Origin: Deltaproteobacteria bacterium
GTDB taxonomy: Bacteria > Desulfobacterota > Binatia > UBA1149 > SPBQ01
Length of the DNA: 64,000 nt
NCBI GenBank assembly: GCA_029262375.1
Contig: JAJCZM010000058.1
Location: 118,797 to 182,796, forward strand
Direction: 5' to 3'
Under the pieces are notes generated by a model. That model made no database searches and was not told where the DNA came from. It saw only the letters and a program-made list of their open reading frames with translations. Of the stretch, positions 1-9,079 are shown one piece after another. Every line of letters begins with the position of its first letter. Within the stretch, counting starts at the first letter, position 1. The position numbers and the translations under genes are program-made.

Positions 1-1056
1 CTGTACGACCCCGTCGCCACAGGCGGCGGCACTACAATTGTTCCGGCAGGCATCCGTATCGCTCGCGTTGCCGTCGTCGCAGGCTTCAACGCCGTCTTGT
101 ACGACCCCGTCGCCACAGCGCGCAGCCAGACAATCATTCGTGCATGCGTCGTTGTTGTTGTTGTTGCCGTCGTCGCACTCTTCTTCGTTCTCGACATCGC
201 CGTCGCCGCAAATCGCGCCGCGCGGGAAAGCGACCTCGGCGTACTCGCCCACCATCGTGCGGTGGTCGTCGTACAGGCAGTATTTCAGATCAAATACCGT
301 GAACGTGCCGCCCGTAACGTCTTCGCAATCGTCGGTATAACCCAACGAGCTGATATCCAAATTCCCGCACGACGCCGGAATCCCCGACAGTAGCTTCACG
401 TGCGCACGGCGGATTCGGTCGTCGATGCGAGGATCCAGCGTCCCCTGCCCGTACGGCGGGAGATCTCCGTAGCAGGTCGCATCCACGAAGGGATTGATCT
501 CATCCGCAAAAAGACACGTTTGACGCGCAAACAGATCGCCCTTGATCATCGCGCTCGCGTGACGTCCTACTGCGTTCACGCAGCGTTCGAACACCGGCAA
601 CACGAAACCTTCCGGCGGATACTGCTTGCGCAGCAGCGACGCGACGTTCGCATCGTGCTCATCCACAATGCAGCGCTCCATGTCGTTCACATCGAACGCG
701 CCTGCGCTCGGGCCGCACGGGCCGGGATACCCAAGAATATTGAAGTCTACCCCCGTGCACTTCTTCGGCAGCGACGCAGACACACGCGTGCGAAGATCGC
801 GCAGCTTATCGGCGAGCTTGATGTCGCCGTTGCCTTCGATGCAGTCCACCGCCGTAGACATCTGTCCGGAGTAGATCTTTTTCAGGCAGCGCCGGCGCGC
901 GCTCAGCGAACCCGCCAGATAGCGTCGAGCACGTCGCTCCAGAGACGACCGGCAGGTCTGCTCCTTCGTCAATGGGAGTGCATTCGCGAGGTCCGGCAAA
1001 ACAACGGCGGCGGCCACGGTCAGCAGGAAGGCGGATAGAAGTTTCGAACGTGTCAT
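1..1056 (-). CDS. Secreted Cys-rich protein with DUF4215 repeats (partial, runs off the left edge)
   Basis: About 352 codons are visible from the start. The N-terminus is a signal peptide (basic MTRSKLL, a hydrophobic run, then a cut near ANA). A Cys-containing domain of about 250 residues of unknown function follows. At the left edge, DUF4215 (Myxococcus Cys-rich) repeats of the form CGDGxxxxxExCDDGN...C repeat about every 35 residues. Such repeats are typical of exported or surface proteins in Myxococcota and related lineages; the role is unknown. I chose the start with AAGG about 8 nt upstream; an in-frame ATG two codons earlier (1062) is the alternative. A sigma70-like promoter lies just upstream. 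The C-terminus is outside the window, so any sorting signal cannot be seen. Confidence 0.75.
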   Translation of the reverse strand, partial: MTRSKLLSAFLLTVAAAVVLPDLANALPLTKEQTCRSSLERRARRYLAGSLSARRRCLKKIYSGQMSTAVDCIEGNGDIKLADKLRDLRTRVSASLPKKCTGVDFNILGYPGPCGPSAGAFDVNDMERCIVDEHDANVASLLRKQYPPEGFVLPVFERCVNAVGRHASAMIKGDLFARQTCLFADEINPFVDATCYGDLPPYGQGTLDPRIDDRIRRAHVKLLSGIPASCGNLDISSLGYTDDCEDVTGGTFTVFDLKYCLYDDHRTMVGEYAEVAFPRGAICGDGDVENEEECDDGNNNNNDACTNDCLAARCGDGVVQDGVEACDDGNASDTDACRNNCSAAACGDGVVQ

Positions 1057-1120
1057 TCGCATGCCTTGGAAGTACCTGTGCTACGTACACAAATCGCGCA
1101 CGTGGGGACTGAGGTGTACG

Positions 1121-1150
1121 ACTATGGGCCTCTATTTTGGCGACTGTCAA
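1121..1150 (-). promoter_or_regulatory. Candidate sigma70 promoter for the Cys-rich secreted protein
   Basis: On the minus strand a perfect TTGACA -35 box is followed after 18 nt by CATAGT (4 of 6 matches to TATAAT). It ends about 65 nt before the start codon of the secreted protein. This is a sequence match only. Confidence 0.4.
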
Positions 1151-1285
1151 CGCGTAAGGCCCGAAGATAACAACAGTGCGCTGCCCCCCGAACGAGTGAA
1201 CGGCGAACGCTTTTGACTGCGATGGCCCCGCGCGGTAGCGACGACCTCCCGTATAGACAACGTCAAAGCGTGTGAGGTGTGCATC

Positions 1286-2425
1286 GTGGGACCACTAGAA
1301 GGGGTGAGAGTGATCGAACTAGCCGGCCTGGCGCCGGTGCCGTACGCCGGAATGATCCTCGCCGATTTCGGCGCAGACGTCGTCCGCGTAGACCGCGCAC
1401 CCGCCGGAGAGCCTACATTTGACGCGTCGCGCGATTCACTGGGTCGAGGCAAACGGTCCGTTGGCGTCAATCTGAAGGACCCGCAAGGTGTTGAATTGCT
1501 TTTGCGTTTGCTCGAAGGCGCCGACGTCGTGATCGAACCGTTTAGGCCCGGGGTCATGGAAAAGCTGGGCCTCGGCCCGGATGTCGTGCTCGCCCGCAAT
1601 CCGGCGATCATCTACGCGCGACTCACAGGTTGGGGCCAGCAGGGCTCCTTCGCGCCCATGGCGGGGCATGACATCAATTACATCGCATTGTCTGGGGCGC
1701 TGAGCCTGTTTGGACGCAAGGGCGAGAAACCGATCCCTCCGGTCAATCTGATCGGCGATTTCGCCGGCGGCGGGATGCTATGTGCGATGGGCATCGCAAT
1801 GGCTCTATTTGAACGCACCCGTTCGGGGGAGGGGCAGGTCATAGACGCTGCAATGGTGGACGGTGCAGCCCATCTATCGAGCTTCATCTTCGGATTTAGA
1901 GGTGCCGGAATGTGGTCGGATGAGCGCGGCACGAACATGCTCGATACCGGTGCCCCCTTCTACGACACCTACGAAACAGCCGATGGACGCTACATGTCGG
2001 TGGGCGCAATCGAACCGCAGTTCTACGCGGCACTGGTCGAAGGCCTGGGGTTCACCGCCGACGATGCCCCGAAACAGTGGGACCAGGCGACGTGGTCGCA
2101 AACCGCCGCGACCTTCACCGAGGCCTTCAAGTCGAAGAGCCGCGCCGAGTGGACGGCCATCTTCGACGGAACCGACGCCTGCGTCGCACCCGTACTGGGA
2201 TTGGGCGAAGTCGCCGAGCACCCGCACAACGCCGAGCGAAACTCGTTCGTGAAAAGCGTGGGCGGCTACACGTTTCCGCAAGCAGCGCCGCGCCTGTCTC
2301 GCACACCGGGCCGAGCCGTGGATACCGCTCCCCTGCCCTGCGCCGATACCGACTCGGTCTTCGAACAACTGGGACTGAGCAGCGACGAGATCGCGTCGCT
2401 CAAAGCCGGCAACGTCATCGGCTGA
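1286..2425 (+). CDS. mcr: Alpha-methylacyl-CoA racemase (CaiB/BaiF family III CoA-transferase fold)
   Basis: Interconverts the (2R)- and (2S)-2-methylacyl-CoA forms of branched fatty or sterol side chains, so that beta-oxidation can proceed. The product is 379 residues, a normal length. The three catalytic positions known from Mycobacterium MCR (His126, Asp156, Glu241) are matched by His128 in MAGHD, Asp158 in LIGDFAGGG and Glu243 in GAIEPQFY, which separates it from true CoA-transferases of this family. The GTG start is preceded by GTGAGG at about 8 nt; an alternative GTG lies 9 nt upstream. It stands alone on the plus strand. A role in side-chain epimerisation fits the ChsH/Ltp2 operon 10 kb away, but that link is inference. 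Confidence 0.85.
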   Translation: MGPLEGVRVIELAGLAPVPYAGMILADFGADVVRVDRAPAGEPTFDASRDSLGRGKRSVGVNLKDPQGVELLLRLLEGADVVIEPFRPGVMEKLGLGPDVVLARNPAIIYARLTGWGQQGSFAPMAGHDINYIALSGALSLFGRKGEKPIPPVNLIGDFAGGGMLCAMGIAMALFERTRSGEGQVIDAAMVDGAAHLSSFIFGFRGAGMWSDERGTNMLDTGAPFYDTYETADGRYMSVGAIEPQFYAALVEGLGFTADDAPKQWDQATWSQTAATFTEAFKSKSRAEWTAIFDGTDACVAPVLGLGEVAEHPHNAERNSFVKSVGGYTFPQAAPRLSRTPGRAVDTAPLPCADTDSVFEQLGLSSDEIASLKAGNVIG

Positions 2426-2454
2426 CACGCGGCGCTCAGATGACGTAATGCCAT

Positions 2455-2523
2455 CAGACGACGCGCAGCTCGCAGAAGGCGCGCTGCCAGCAGACGACGC
2501 GCAGCTCGCAGAAGGCGCGCTGC
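2455..2523. repeat. 36-bp direct repeat, two copies, between convergent genes
   Basis: Two nearly identical 33-bp copies beginning CAGACGACGCGCAGCTCG are spaced 36 bp apart. They fill most of the gap between the racemase stop codon and the HAD gene stop. No coding potential is evident. One of several gene-end tandem repeats in the window. Confidence 0.8.
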
Positions 2524-2525
2524 GC

Positions 2526-3194
2526 TCAGACTAGCGGTAGCGCTGCGATGTCTATCGCATCGAACGCGTCGACGATGAGGTCCGCGCCGCTGTAGCGCTC
2601 GCGATCCATACGAGCGTCTGGGATCGCAACGACCCGCATTCCTGCGGCGATCGCCGCTTGTACGCCGGACGGTGAATCCTCGATCACCAAACACTTCTCG
2701 GGCGCCGCACCCAGGTCTTTCGCCGCCACTAGAAAGATGTCGGGCGCGGGTTTGCCGGTACCAACACGCGGGTCGTCGCCCGTCACCGCCGCAAGGAAGA
2801 TAGAAAACCATTCTGGGTGCGAAGAACTCTTCAATTCGAACTGCACACGCTCACTGCTGGTTGCGATCCCCTGCGCCAAACCTCTTGAATCGAGTGCGCG
2901 CGAAAATTTCTCCGCGCCGGCTATCGCCGGTGCATTGCGAAAGCCTTCATCCAGCCCCGATTGGCGCAGATCGAGGTACTCTTCGGCGGTGATCGGTAGT
3001 TCCAGACGCTCAACGAGATAGCGCGCGGAATCGATCGAACGACGGCCGATCATGTTGCTCTTCACCGACCAGTCGAAGACTTTCCCCCACTGCCCCACAA
3101 TCGCCTGGGTCACATGGGTGTAGATCGGCTCGGTATCGAGCAGAACGCCGTCGAGATCGTAGATGATCGTTTCAATGGGAGGGTCCCGACGCAT
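2526..3194 (-). CDS. HAD-superfamily phosphatase, HDHD1/GS1-like
   Basis: A 222-residue cytosolic HAD hydrolase of the beta-phosphoglucomutase/HDHD1 group. Motif I is YDLDGVLLDT, with nucleophile Asp13 and acid/base Asp15. A helical cap follows, then motif II (ATSS), motif III Lys in GTGKPAPD and motif IV in IEDSPSG. The stretch GDDPRVGTGKPAPDIF strongly resembles the eukaryotic pseudouridine-5'-phosphatase HDHD1, but the substrate cannot be fixed from sequence. It follows the ArsC-like gene after only 3 nt, so the two are probably co-transcribed. Confidence 0.85.
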   Translation of the reverse strand: MRRDPPIETIIYDLDGVLLDTEPIYTHVTQAIVGQWGKVFDWSVKSNMIGRRSIDSARYLVERLELPITAEEYLDLRQSGLDEGFRNAPAIAGAEKFSRALDSRGLAQGIATSSERVQFELKSSSHPEWFSIFLAAVTGDDPRVGTGKPAPDIFLVAAKDLGAAPEKCLVIEDSPSGVQAAIAAGMRVVAIPDARMDRERYSGADLIVDAFDAIDIAALPLV

Positions 3195-3197
3195 GGG

Positions 3198-3551
3198 CTA
3201 GAGCAGCTCGAGCGCGCGCTCAGGCGGACGTGCGATGACGGCCTTGCCCGCGATCACGAATACGGGTCGCTGCATCGCCGATGGTACGAGAACGATGATG
3301 TCGGCCACCTCTTCGGCACTCGCGCTGTCAGGAAGTCGGATGCCGGACTCGACGAACCCCTTGTCGCTCGTCCGAATGAAATCGGACGGCTCGCTGTCGG
3401 AGGCCTCGATGAACGAAACTATCGTCGCGCGATCGAGCGACGCCTCGAGATACTCGATCACGGTCAGATCGAGCTCCCGCCCTTCGAGCAGCTCGAGCGC
3501 CCCACGGCACTTACTGCAATTGGGGTTGTAGTAAAGTGTTGCTTCGGCCAT
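3198..3551 (-). CDS. ArsC/Spx-family reductase-like protein
   Basis: 117 residues with a thioredoxin-fold ArsC family pattern. NPNCSKCRGALELLE places the active-site Cys at 12, with a second Cys at 15. A C-terminal RPVFVIAGKAVIARPPE corresponds to the family's RP...RPPE motif. Family members reduce arsenate with glutaredoxin or act as generic disulfide reductases. The CxxC arrangement differs from classical plasmid ArsC (CGTS), so arsenate specificity is not assured. It is the first gene of a two-gene unit with the HAD phosphatase. An ArsM homologue lies far away at 51.5 kb, so there is no ars operon here. Confidence 0.75.
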   Translation of the reverse strand: MAEATLYYNPNCSKCRGALELLEGRELDLTVIEYLEASLDRATIVSFIEASDSEPSDFIRTSDKGFVESGIRLPDSASAEEVADIIVLVPSAMQRPVFVIAGKAVIARPPERALELL

Positions 3552-3638
3552 TGCCCAACCTCCAGATTTCCTTATCTACGTTTGGGCCGCGTCTTTTCGA
3601 CGTTTTGCCAACGTACCAAGCACACGCGTCGGCCTACG

Positions 3639-3878
3639 CTAACCGCCCGACGGTAGTGCGAACCACACGAACAACAAGAATCCACCGAGCCCCATCGTAA
3701 TGTGCCCGAAAGCGGTAATGAGCCTGGATGGGTCGCCGTCGCTTCGCCGCTCGACCAGCACGGAGCCAACCACGACCGCCGCATTGGCGACGGCGTTCAC
3801 GATGGCAAAGCTACGCAACGGCGTTGCGGTCAGCAGATAGGCGGCCGCGCAACAGATGATCAATCCGAGAACTCTCAC
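3639..3878 (-). CDS. Small hydrophobic membrane protein
   Basis: 79 residues with an N-terminal hydrophobic segment, a second segment rich in Ala and Val, a short polar loop containing ERRSDGD, and a C-terminal hydrophobic segment. This suggests two or three membrane spans. No family is recognised. Codon bias and a clean reading frame support a gene, but the short length limits confidence. Confidence 0.5.
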   Translation of the reverse strand: MRVLGLIICCAAAYLLTATPLRSFAIVNAVANAAVVVGSVLVERRSDGDPSRLITAFGHITMGLGGFLLFVWFALPSGG

Positions 3879-3950
3879 GGTATCGTTCGAATGTATGGAT
3901 TCGGTCGAAAATTGGAAGCGAGACGATCGGCCGGATGTGCCGGGATCGGT

Positions 3951-5312
3951 TTACTCGATGTAGCCCATTCTCCGAAGCTGACTGCGGAGTCGTTCGGGCA
4001 GCACGCGATCGAGGTCGTCAAGTTCCAACGGCGGATGCGCCTCGAGCCAACGCTCGAGGCGCTGAGCCAGAATGTCGATACGCGGCGAATCAGCGATTGC
4101 GTGCTGCTCATCGGGATCGGCGCGAATATCGAAATACTCGCGTCGCTTCTGCTGAACCCAATCGATCAACTTGTCGTCATCCGTCGTCAGCGCTCGGACA
4201 TGGCCGTTCCCGTGGCCCTTGCTCTCGACGTAGCGGCTGGAAGTCTCACTAACGACCGCACCGACATCGGCACGCCCACCCAGCAGCGCATCTACCACCG
4301 ACGGCCCGGGGTGCTCTGCTCGGCGATATCCAACGAGTTCGAGTAGCGTAGGCGTCACCGCAGCCGAGGCCGGAACCACCTGATCTATCCGCCGTGCCTT
4401 CATACCCGGAACCCGCACGATGAGCGGCACATGCACGACCTCGCGATACAACGCCCGGATATGGAAACAGCGGCGGTGTTCGAGGAACTCCTCGCCGTGA
4501 TCGGACGTGAACACGATGATCGTGTCATTGCCTGCGCCGTGCTCCTCGACGAGCTCGAGAAGCCGGCCAAGCGAACGATCGCCTCGGTGAATCGCAGCGT
4601 CGTACTCTTGGATCAGCGGTCCGGTAGCAGTGCGATCGCCGCCTGTCTTGCACAGTGTGCGCGCGCGTTTCGCTACTTCGGTCGGCAGGCCGAGTGCGGC
4701 ACGGTCTTCGGGCAGAGACTTGTAGGGCCGGTGCGGATCGAAGCCGTGGACGAAGAGGAACCAGGGACGCCCATCGTCGCGTCCCAACCAGCGTTCGACT
4801 GCCTCTAGGTGGTCTTCGAAACGACGTCCCGGCGAGCGGTATGTACCGAAGCCGCTGCCGAACCCGAAGTGAGCCGACATATTCGCGCCGCCGGTGAAGG
4901 CTCCCGTGCGATAGCCACCGTCCGACAGGATGCCGGCCAACGTCGGAATCGACGGATCCAATCCGCCGTTGCGGCTCATCTCGACGATCCCATGCTCAAC
5001 GGGGAATAGCCCGGTGAGCATCGACGCGTGCGCCGGGCGCGTCCACGCCGATTGGCTGATCGCACGTTCGAACACCACGGATTGCTCGGCAAGCGCATCG
5101 ATACTCGGAGATGTCGGCTTCGAGTACCCGTAGCTGCCCAGATGGTCGGCGCGCAACGTGTCCATCGAGATCAGTAGGATATTGCAGTCGCGGCAGAGCG
5201 GCTCGGCGCCAACGGCACGACACCCAGTCGCACCCGCCGCCATAGCGACGAGCACGACGGCGTATGCGAGAGAACGACCGACGGCCGCGGCGCGAGCAAA
5301 AATGATGTGCAT
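3951..5312 (-). CDS. Sulfatase-fold hydrolase, probable lipoprotein, with Thr at the nucleophile position
   Basis: 453 residues of the alkaline-phosphatase/sulfatase superfamily. The N-terminus has a signal sequence with a lipobox-like ATGC (Cys31). Metal-binding elements are MDTLRADHLG (Asp51) and SDHGEEFLEH. The place where sulfatases have C/S-x-P-x-R (formylglycine) reads TRPAHASMLTG here: Thr91 replaces Cys/Ser and His95 replaces Arg. This variant is widespread in proteins annotated as sulfatases, but it resembles the Thr nucleophile of phosphotransferases such as LtaS, so sulfate-ester hydrolysis should not be assumed. Probably acts in the periplasm on an envelope or external ester. It reads toward the small membrane protein gene with no clear operon partner. 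Confidence 0.8.
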   Translation of the reverse strand: MHIIFARAAAVGRSLAYAVVLVAMAAGATGCRAVGAEPLCRDCNILLISMDTLRADHLGSYGYSKPTSPSIDALAEQSVVFERAISQSAWTRPAHASMLTGLFPVEHGIVEMSRNGGLDPSIPTLAGILSDGGYRTGAFTGGANMSAHFGFGSGFGTYRSPGRRFEDHLEAVERWLGRDDGRPWFLFVHGFDPHRPYKSLPEDRAALGLPTEVAKRARTLCKTGGDRTATGPLIQEYDAAIHRGDRSLGRLLELVEEHGAGNDTIIVFTSDHGEEFLEHRRCFHIRALYREVVHVPLIVRVPGMKARRIDQVVPASAAVTPTLLELVGYRRAEHPGPSVVDALLGGRADVGAVVSETSSRYVESKGHGNGHVRALTTDDDKLIDWVQQKRREYFDIRADPDEQHAIADSPRIDILAQRLERWLEAHPPLELDDLDRVLPERLRSQLRRMGYIE

Positions 5313-5353
5313 CGTGAAAAGGACGGGCGCGGCCGCGAGATCGCGGTACGCGA

Positions 5354-5998
5354 CTAGGAGTCTACGTCGCGCGAAGCGTCCATGCCAAGGCGTGCTTCAG
5401 CAATCTTGAAATCGAGCATGTCGCACAAGGCCTGGTAGCGTGCCTCGACGGTCGGCACTTCGAGCAGGCTCTGTCGCTCGATGACCTCCAGCGGTAACGA
5501 CGCGCATAGATAATTGACGAGACCGTCGGGGTCGAGCTTGCGAAAGACCTGCTCGGCCATCTCAGGCTCGCCACTGAGCACGCTGATGTAGCCTTCGACG
5601 CGCCCACGTAGCGCGTCGCGCCACTCGCGCATCGTCTCTGCGGGCACCGGAGCTTCGTAGAGCGCCTGCGGGGTAACCACGCGGTAGGGCTCGCCTTCGT
5701 CGAGTTCGCGCACGATTCGAAACTTCGTGCGCCCCTTCAAAACGATCAGCGATCGCCCGTCCGGGAGTTCTTCATGCTCGACAATCGCACCCGCGCACCC
5801 GACGTCGTAGACGGGAACGGGTTCTTGCGGCGTCATCTCGCGCGCGAGCACCATACCGATCATACGATCCGTCGCCAGTGCGTCGGTGACCATCTTGCGG
5901 TAACGCGGCTCGAAGACGTGCAGCGGCAGCAGGGTGTCGGGGAAGTGCACGACCTCTGCCAGCGGAAAGATGCGCAACGTATCGCCTAAGGGAACCAC
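5354..5998 (-). CDS. LON N-terminal (substrate-binding, PUA-like) domain protein
   Basis: 214 residues matching the stand-alone LON substrate-binding domain. The N-terminus has the characteristic LRIFPLAEVVHFPDTLLPLH followed by FEPRYRKMV, then VGCAGAIVEHEELPDGR and GRTKFRI, with a helical C-terminus. There is no ATPase or protease domain. Bacterial stand-alone versions are cytosolic and of unknown function, possibly adaptor or chaperone-like. The gene follows the secreted protein at 6012-9077 after 13 nt on the same strand. Confidence 0.85.
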   Translation of the reverse strand: MVPLGDTLRIFPLAEVVHFPDTLLPLHVFEPRYRKMVTDALATDRMIGMVLAREMTPQEPVPVYDVGCAGAIVEHEELPDGRSLIVLKGRTKFRIVRELDEGEPYRVVTPQALYEAPVPAETMREWRDALRGRVEGYISVLSGEPEMAEQVFRKLDPDGLVNYLCASLPLEVIERQSLLEVPTVEARYQALCDMLDFKIAEARLGMDASRDVDS

Positions 5999-6011
5999 GC
6001 CGTCGCGACAC

Positions 6012-9000
6012 TCAGTCCTGACAGCGCACTTTCACCGCCGCCGACAGCTTCGTCACACAAGGGATCTCGCGCGCCGAGAGACAGTCGTCGGACACGGGGT
6101 CCGCGCCGAACAAGAGCGACAGCGAGAGCGACGGCTGCGCAACCGCGGCAACGAACTCGAATCCATCGGTACGCACTGTAGCCTTGACCAAGTTCTTCTT
6201 GGTGTTGCGCTTGAAGACCGCGCTCACCACTCCGTTCGCGCCCGGCGTCAAGCCCGTCTTGTCGCGGAACTTGAAAGTCTTGCCCTTACCTCCCGAATTC
6301 ACGATCGACGACGCAGGTAGAGTCGCCGAGTAGAACGTCGCAGACGCCGCATCCCGCATCTCAATCGTTACGCCAACGACGCTGGGATCTTCGAGTTGGT
6401 CGGACAGCGCGTAGGTACTCTTCACCGTCGCGCGGTCGTCGGCCGGACCCGGCTTGCGCACGATAGACACGCGAGCCGTGAGCGGAGTGATGTCACCCGC
6501 GACGCAGGTGCCGCTGGTGCACTGATCGGCGGCAGTGCAATAGTCGCCGTCGTCGCAAGGCCCGGTATTGTTCGTGTGCAGGCACGTGCCCGACGCATCA
6601 CAGGTATCGTCGGTGCATACGTTTCCGTCGTCACCACAGGCTGCCCCGGGCGGAGACAGACACTGACCACCGGTCTCGTCGCAGGAGTCATGGCAATCGG
6701 GACCACCGATACACGGATCACCGAGGTGAATATCGCAGGCCATGTTGGAGCAGAAGTCACCGCCGTTGCAGAACACCCCATCATCGCATGGACCGGAATT
6801 CGCCAGGTGGACGCACTGCCCGAGCCCATTGCAGATGTCGTCGGTGCACGAATTGCCGTCCTCCGAACACGGGAAGGAGAACGGAGCCAAACATTCCTGC
6901 GTCACTTCGTCGCAGGCATTCTGGCACTCGGGCATTCCGGCGCAGGGCGCTCCGACGTGGACACTGCACGTTCCACCCGCACAGGAATCATCGCCGTTAC
7001 AGAACAATCCGTCGTCACACAGGTTGCTGTTCGGCGTGAAGACGCAGCCGGTCGCCGCACTGCAGATTTCGTCAGTACACCCGTTCGAATCGTCGCAGAG
7101 CGCATCGTTGGTGGTGTGAATGCACGTCGCCCCCATACAGCTATCTACCGTACAGGCGAAGCCGTCATCACACGAGGTCGAGTGCTCACAACTGCTGGTG
7201 CCGGGGTTGCACGTATCCACGGTGCAGCCGTCGCCGTCGTCGCACAAAGGCGTAGACGGATATCCAGCGGTCTCGTCGATGCAGCCTTCGTTCACGCACT
7301 GCGTGGTACAACCGTCACCGGACACTGTATTGCCGTCGTCGCAGCTCTCGCCGGGATCGAGCGCGCCGTTGGCACAGAGAGGACAGGCCGGGAGCGATAC
7401 ATCGAGAAGCAACGTCGCCGAAGGATTCACCGTCCCCGACAAAGTGGGCGGTGTGGTGCGATATCGAATCGAGGTCGAGCCACCGCCGGTCGCCTTGATG
7501 CTGCCGCCGGAGGCCAACGTCATTTGATCGCGGTAAATCAATGTATTGGTCGCGAGAGAGGCCTTGGCATCGAGCGAACCGCTCGACAGGATATCGATGT
7601 TGCAGCCCTCGACGGTGATGTTGCCGGCGATCCCCATGATATCCCCGCCATCGATGACAATCGTGCCGCCGATCTCGACGTCCCGGCTCGTCGAGATATC
7701 CACCGCACCGGCGATCCCTGTATTGGCTGACGAGGCATCGATATCCGCACTGACGATCACGTCGCCGAACGGGCTGATCGAGACCACGCCGCCGCCGCCA
7801 TCGGTACCGGTAACGTCTATCAGCGACGTTGATGCGAGCTCGACATCGCCGAACGCGAACACTGCGAACTCGCCGCCACCTCCGAACGCGCCGCGCGCTT
7901 TGGCATCGACATCGGCTTCAACGAGGATGTTGGCGCCGGCATCTAGCGCGATTGTCTCGCCGTACCCGTCGGGGGCTGCGCCGTCCGCTCGCATCTTTAC
8001 GAACTGAGTCATCTGGATATCGCGCCCGGCGAAGTAATCCTGCGGGCCGCCGTCACCGCCGAACGATTCGCCGCCGCACACGCCCTGATTTCCTTGCGTG
8101 CTGAGCAGCAGCCGGTTGGAACCCGTCCCGCCAGATACCGTGATGTCACGCCCGGCCGTCATCTCGATAGAGCCACCAAAGCCCTCTCCCGTAGCCGCAT
8201 CTGCAATGACATCGTCCGAGACGAATACGTCCCGGTCCGCGTCGAAGGCAATCGTGCCGCCATCGAAATTACCGCCGGTCGTAGAGATCACCTGATGGAC
8301 CAGCACATCGCGGCGCGCGCTCAGGCAGACCTCGCCGCCGCCGCCGTCACCGCCGCTGTTCGCCTCGATGCGTTCGTTGACGATGATGTCCACATTAGCC
8401 TGCACATCCACGAAGCCGCCGTCGGCCTCGAAGCTGTTGCCGGTCATGACGATGTCTTCGTTGATAGTAACGGTACCGCCGGCGCGAAGAATGAAGCTGC
8501 CGACGATATCTGCGCTTCCGAGAACCTTGCCGGCGAGATTGACGTCGCCGGAGCCAACGCTGCAGCTTCCCGCACCGGCACCCGCGCATTGCAGGTCGCT
8601 AAAGCATCGAAAGGCGGGATTGCCCGAACAGGTTCGGTCGATCTCCACGATCACGGTGCCGCCGAGAGAGGTTCCTTCGCCTAGTGTCCCTTTGATCTTG
8701 AATGCGTTGCCACTGACCGTCGCCGTGAGCTGTCCGGCACGCATCGTGAAGCTACCAATGCCCGAATCGATCTCACCCGCACCGATGATCTGTACGTGGC
8801 GAAGCCCGAAATCGAGCAACGAGCCTGACACGATCTCGACGACCTCGGAGATGACGCACGGGTCGGCAGCCGGCAAACAAACGTCGTCGGCGGAATCCAC
8901 GTTGGAGATCAATGAATGCGCCGGCTTCGCAGCCGTCGGCCCAACGACAGCCAACAAGGTGAACACGGCGGCGACCAACGCGATCCGAGCGGCAGGCCGC

Positions 9001-9077
9001 AGCTTCGCTGATTCTCCGACGATGACACCACCGGTCGCGCAGGCCGTTACGCTGGAAGAGCCGGACATCGTACCCAC
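6012..9077 (-). CDS. Large secreted protein: beta-helix-like region plus Cys-rich DUF4215-type repeats
   Basis: 1021 residues. An N-terminal hydrophobic export segment (about 30-50) ends near TAAKPA. Residues about 60-540 are Gly/Asp-rich short beta repeats (for example GRDI, GGTVIVEID, DGGGGEV) typical of a right-handed beta-helix passenger. One DUF4215 unit follows (GALDPGESCDDGNTVSGDGC). About ten CDDGxxCTxDxC-type repeats then occupy roughly 600-880, followed by a non-Cys-rich C-terminal domain of about 130 residues. Probably cell-surface or extracellular; function unknown. The GTG start has GGGAGG 9 nt upstream, and the upstream beta-helix gene stops 2 nt before it, so they form one unit. 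Confidence 0.8.
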   Translation of the reverse strand: MGTMSGSSSVTACATGGVIVGESAKLRPAARIALVAAVFTLLAVVGPTAAKPAHSLISNVDSADDVCLPAADPCVISEVVEIVSGSLLDFGLRHVQIIGAGEIDSGIGSFTMRAGQLTATVSGNAFKIKGTLGEGTSLGGTVIVEIDRTCSGNPAFRCFSDLQCAGAGAGSCSVGSGDVNLAGKVLGSADIVGSFILRAGGTVTINEDIVMTGNSFEADGGFVDVQANVDIIVNERIEANSGGDGGGGEVCLSARRDVLVHQVISTTGGNFDGGTIAFDADRDVFVSDDVIADAATGEGFGGSIEMTAGRDITVSGGTGSNRLLLSTQGNQGVCGGESFGGDGGPQDYFAGRDIQMTQFVKMRADGAAPDGYGETIALDAGANILVEADVDAKARGAFGGGGEFAVFAFGDVELASTSLIDVTGTDGGGGVVSISPFGDVIVSADIDASSANTGIAGAVDISTSRDVEIGGTIVIDGGDIMGIAGNITVEGCNIDILSSGSLDAKASLATNTLIYRDQMTLASGGSIKATGGGSTSIRYRTTPPTLSGTVNPSATLLLDVSLPACPLCANGALDPGESCDDGNTVSGDGCTTQCVNEGCIDETAGYPSTPLCDDGDGCTVDTCNPGTSSCEHSTSCDDGFACTVDSCMGATCIHTTNDALCDDSNGCTDEICSAATGCVFTPNSNLCDDGLFCNGDDSCAGGTCSVHVGAPCAGMPECQNACDEVTQECLAPFSFPCSEDGNSCTDDICNGLGQCVHLANSGPCDDGVFCNGGDFCSNMACDIHLGDPCIGGPDCHDSCDETGGQCLSPPGAACGDDGNVCTDDTCDASGTCLHTNNTGPCDDGDYCTAADQCTSGTCVAGDITPLTARVSIVRKPGPADDRATVKSTYALSDQLEDPSVVGVTIEMRDAASATFYSATLPASSIVNSGGKGKTFKFRDKTGLTPGANGVVSAVFKRNTKKNLVKATVRTDGFEFVAAVAQPSLSLSLLFGADPVSDDCLSAREIPCVTKLSAAVKVRCQD

Positions 9078-9079
9078 GA

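Noticed and set aside
3702..4346. Plus-strand open frame of 214 codons
   Set aside because: Antisense to the sulfatase-fold gene and the small membrane protein gene; no domain.
6396..7730. Long open frame (444 codons) on the plus strand
   Set aside because: It is antisense to the Cys-rich repeat region of the secreted protein. Its length comes from GC-rich codon structure, and its composition (Arg/Val/Thr-rich, no domain) is not protein-like.
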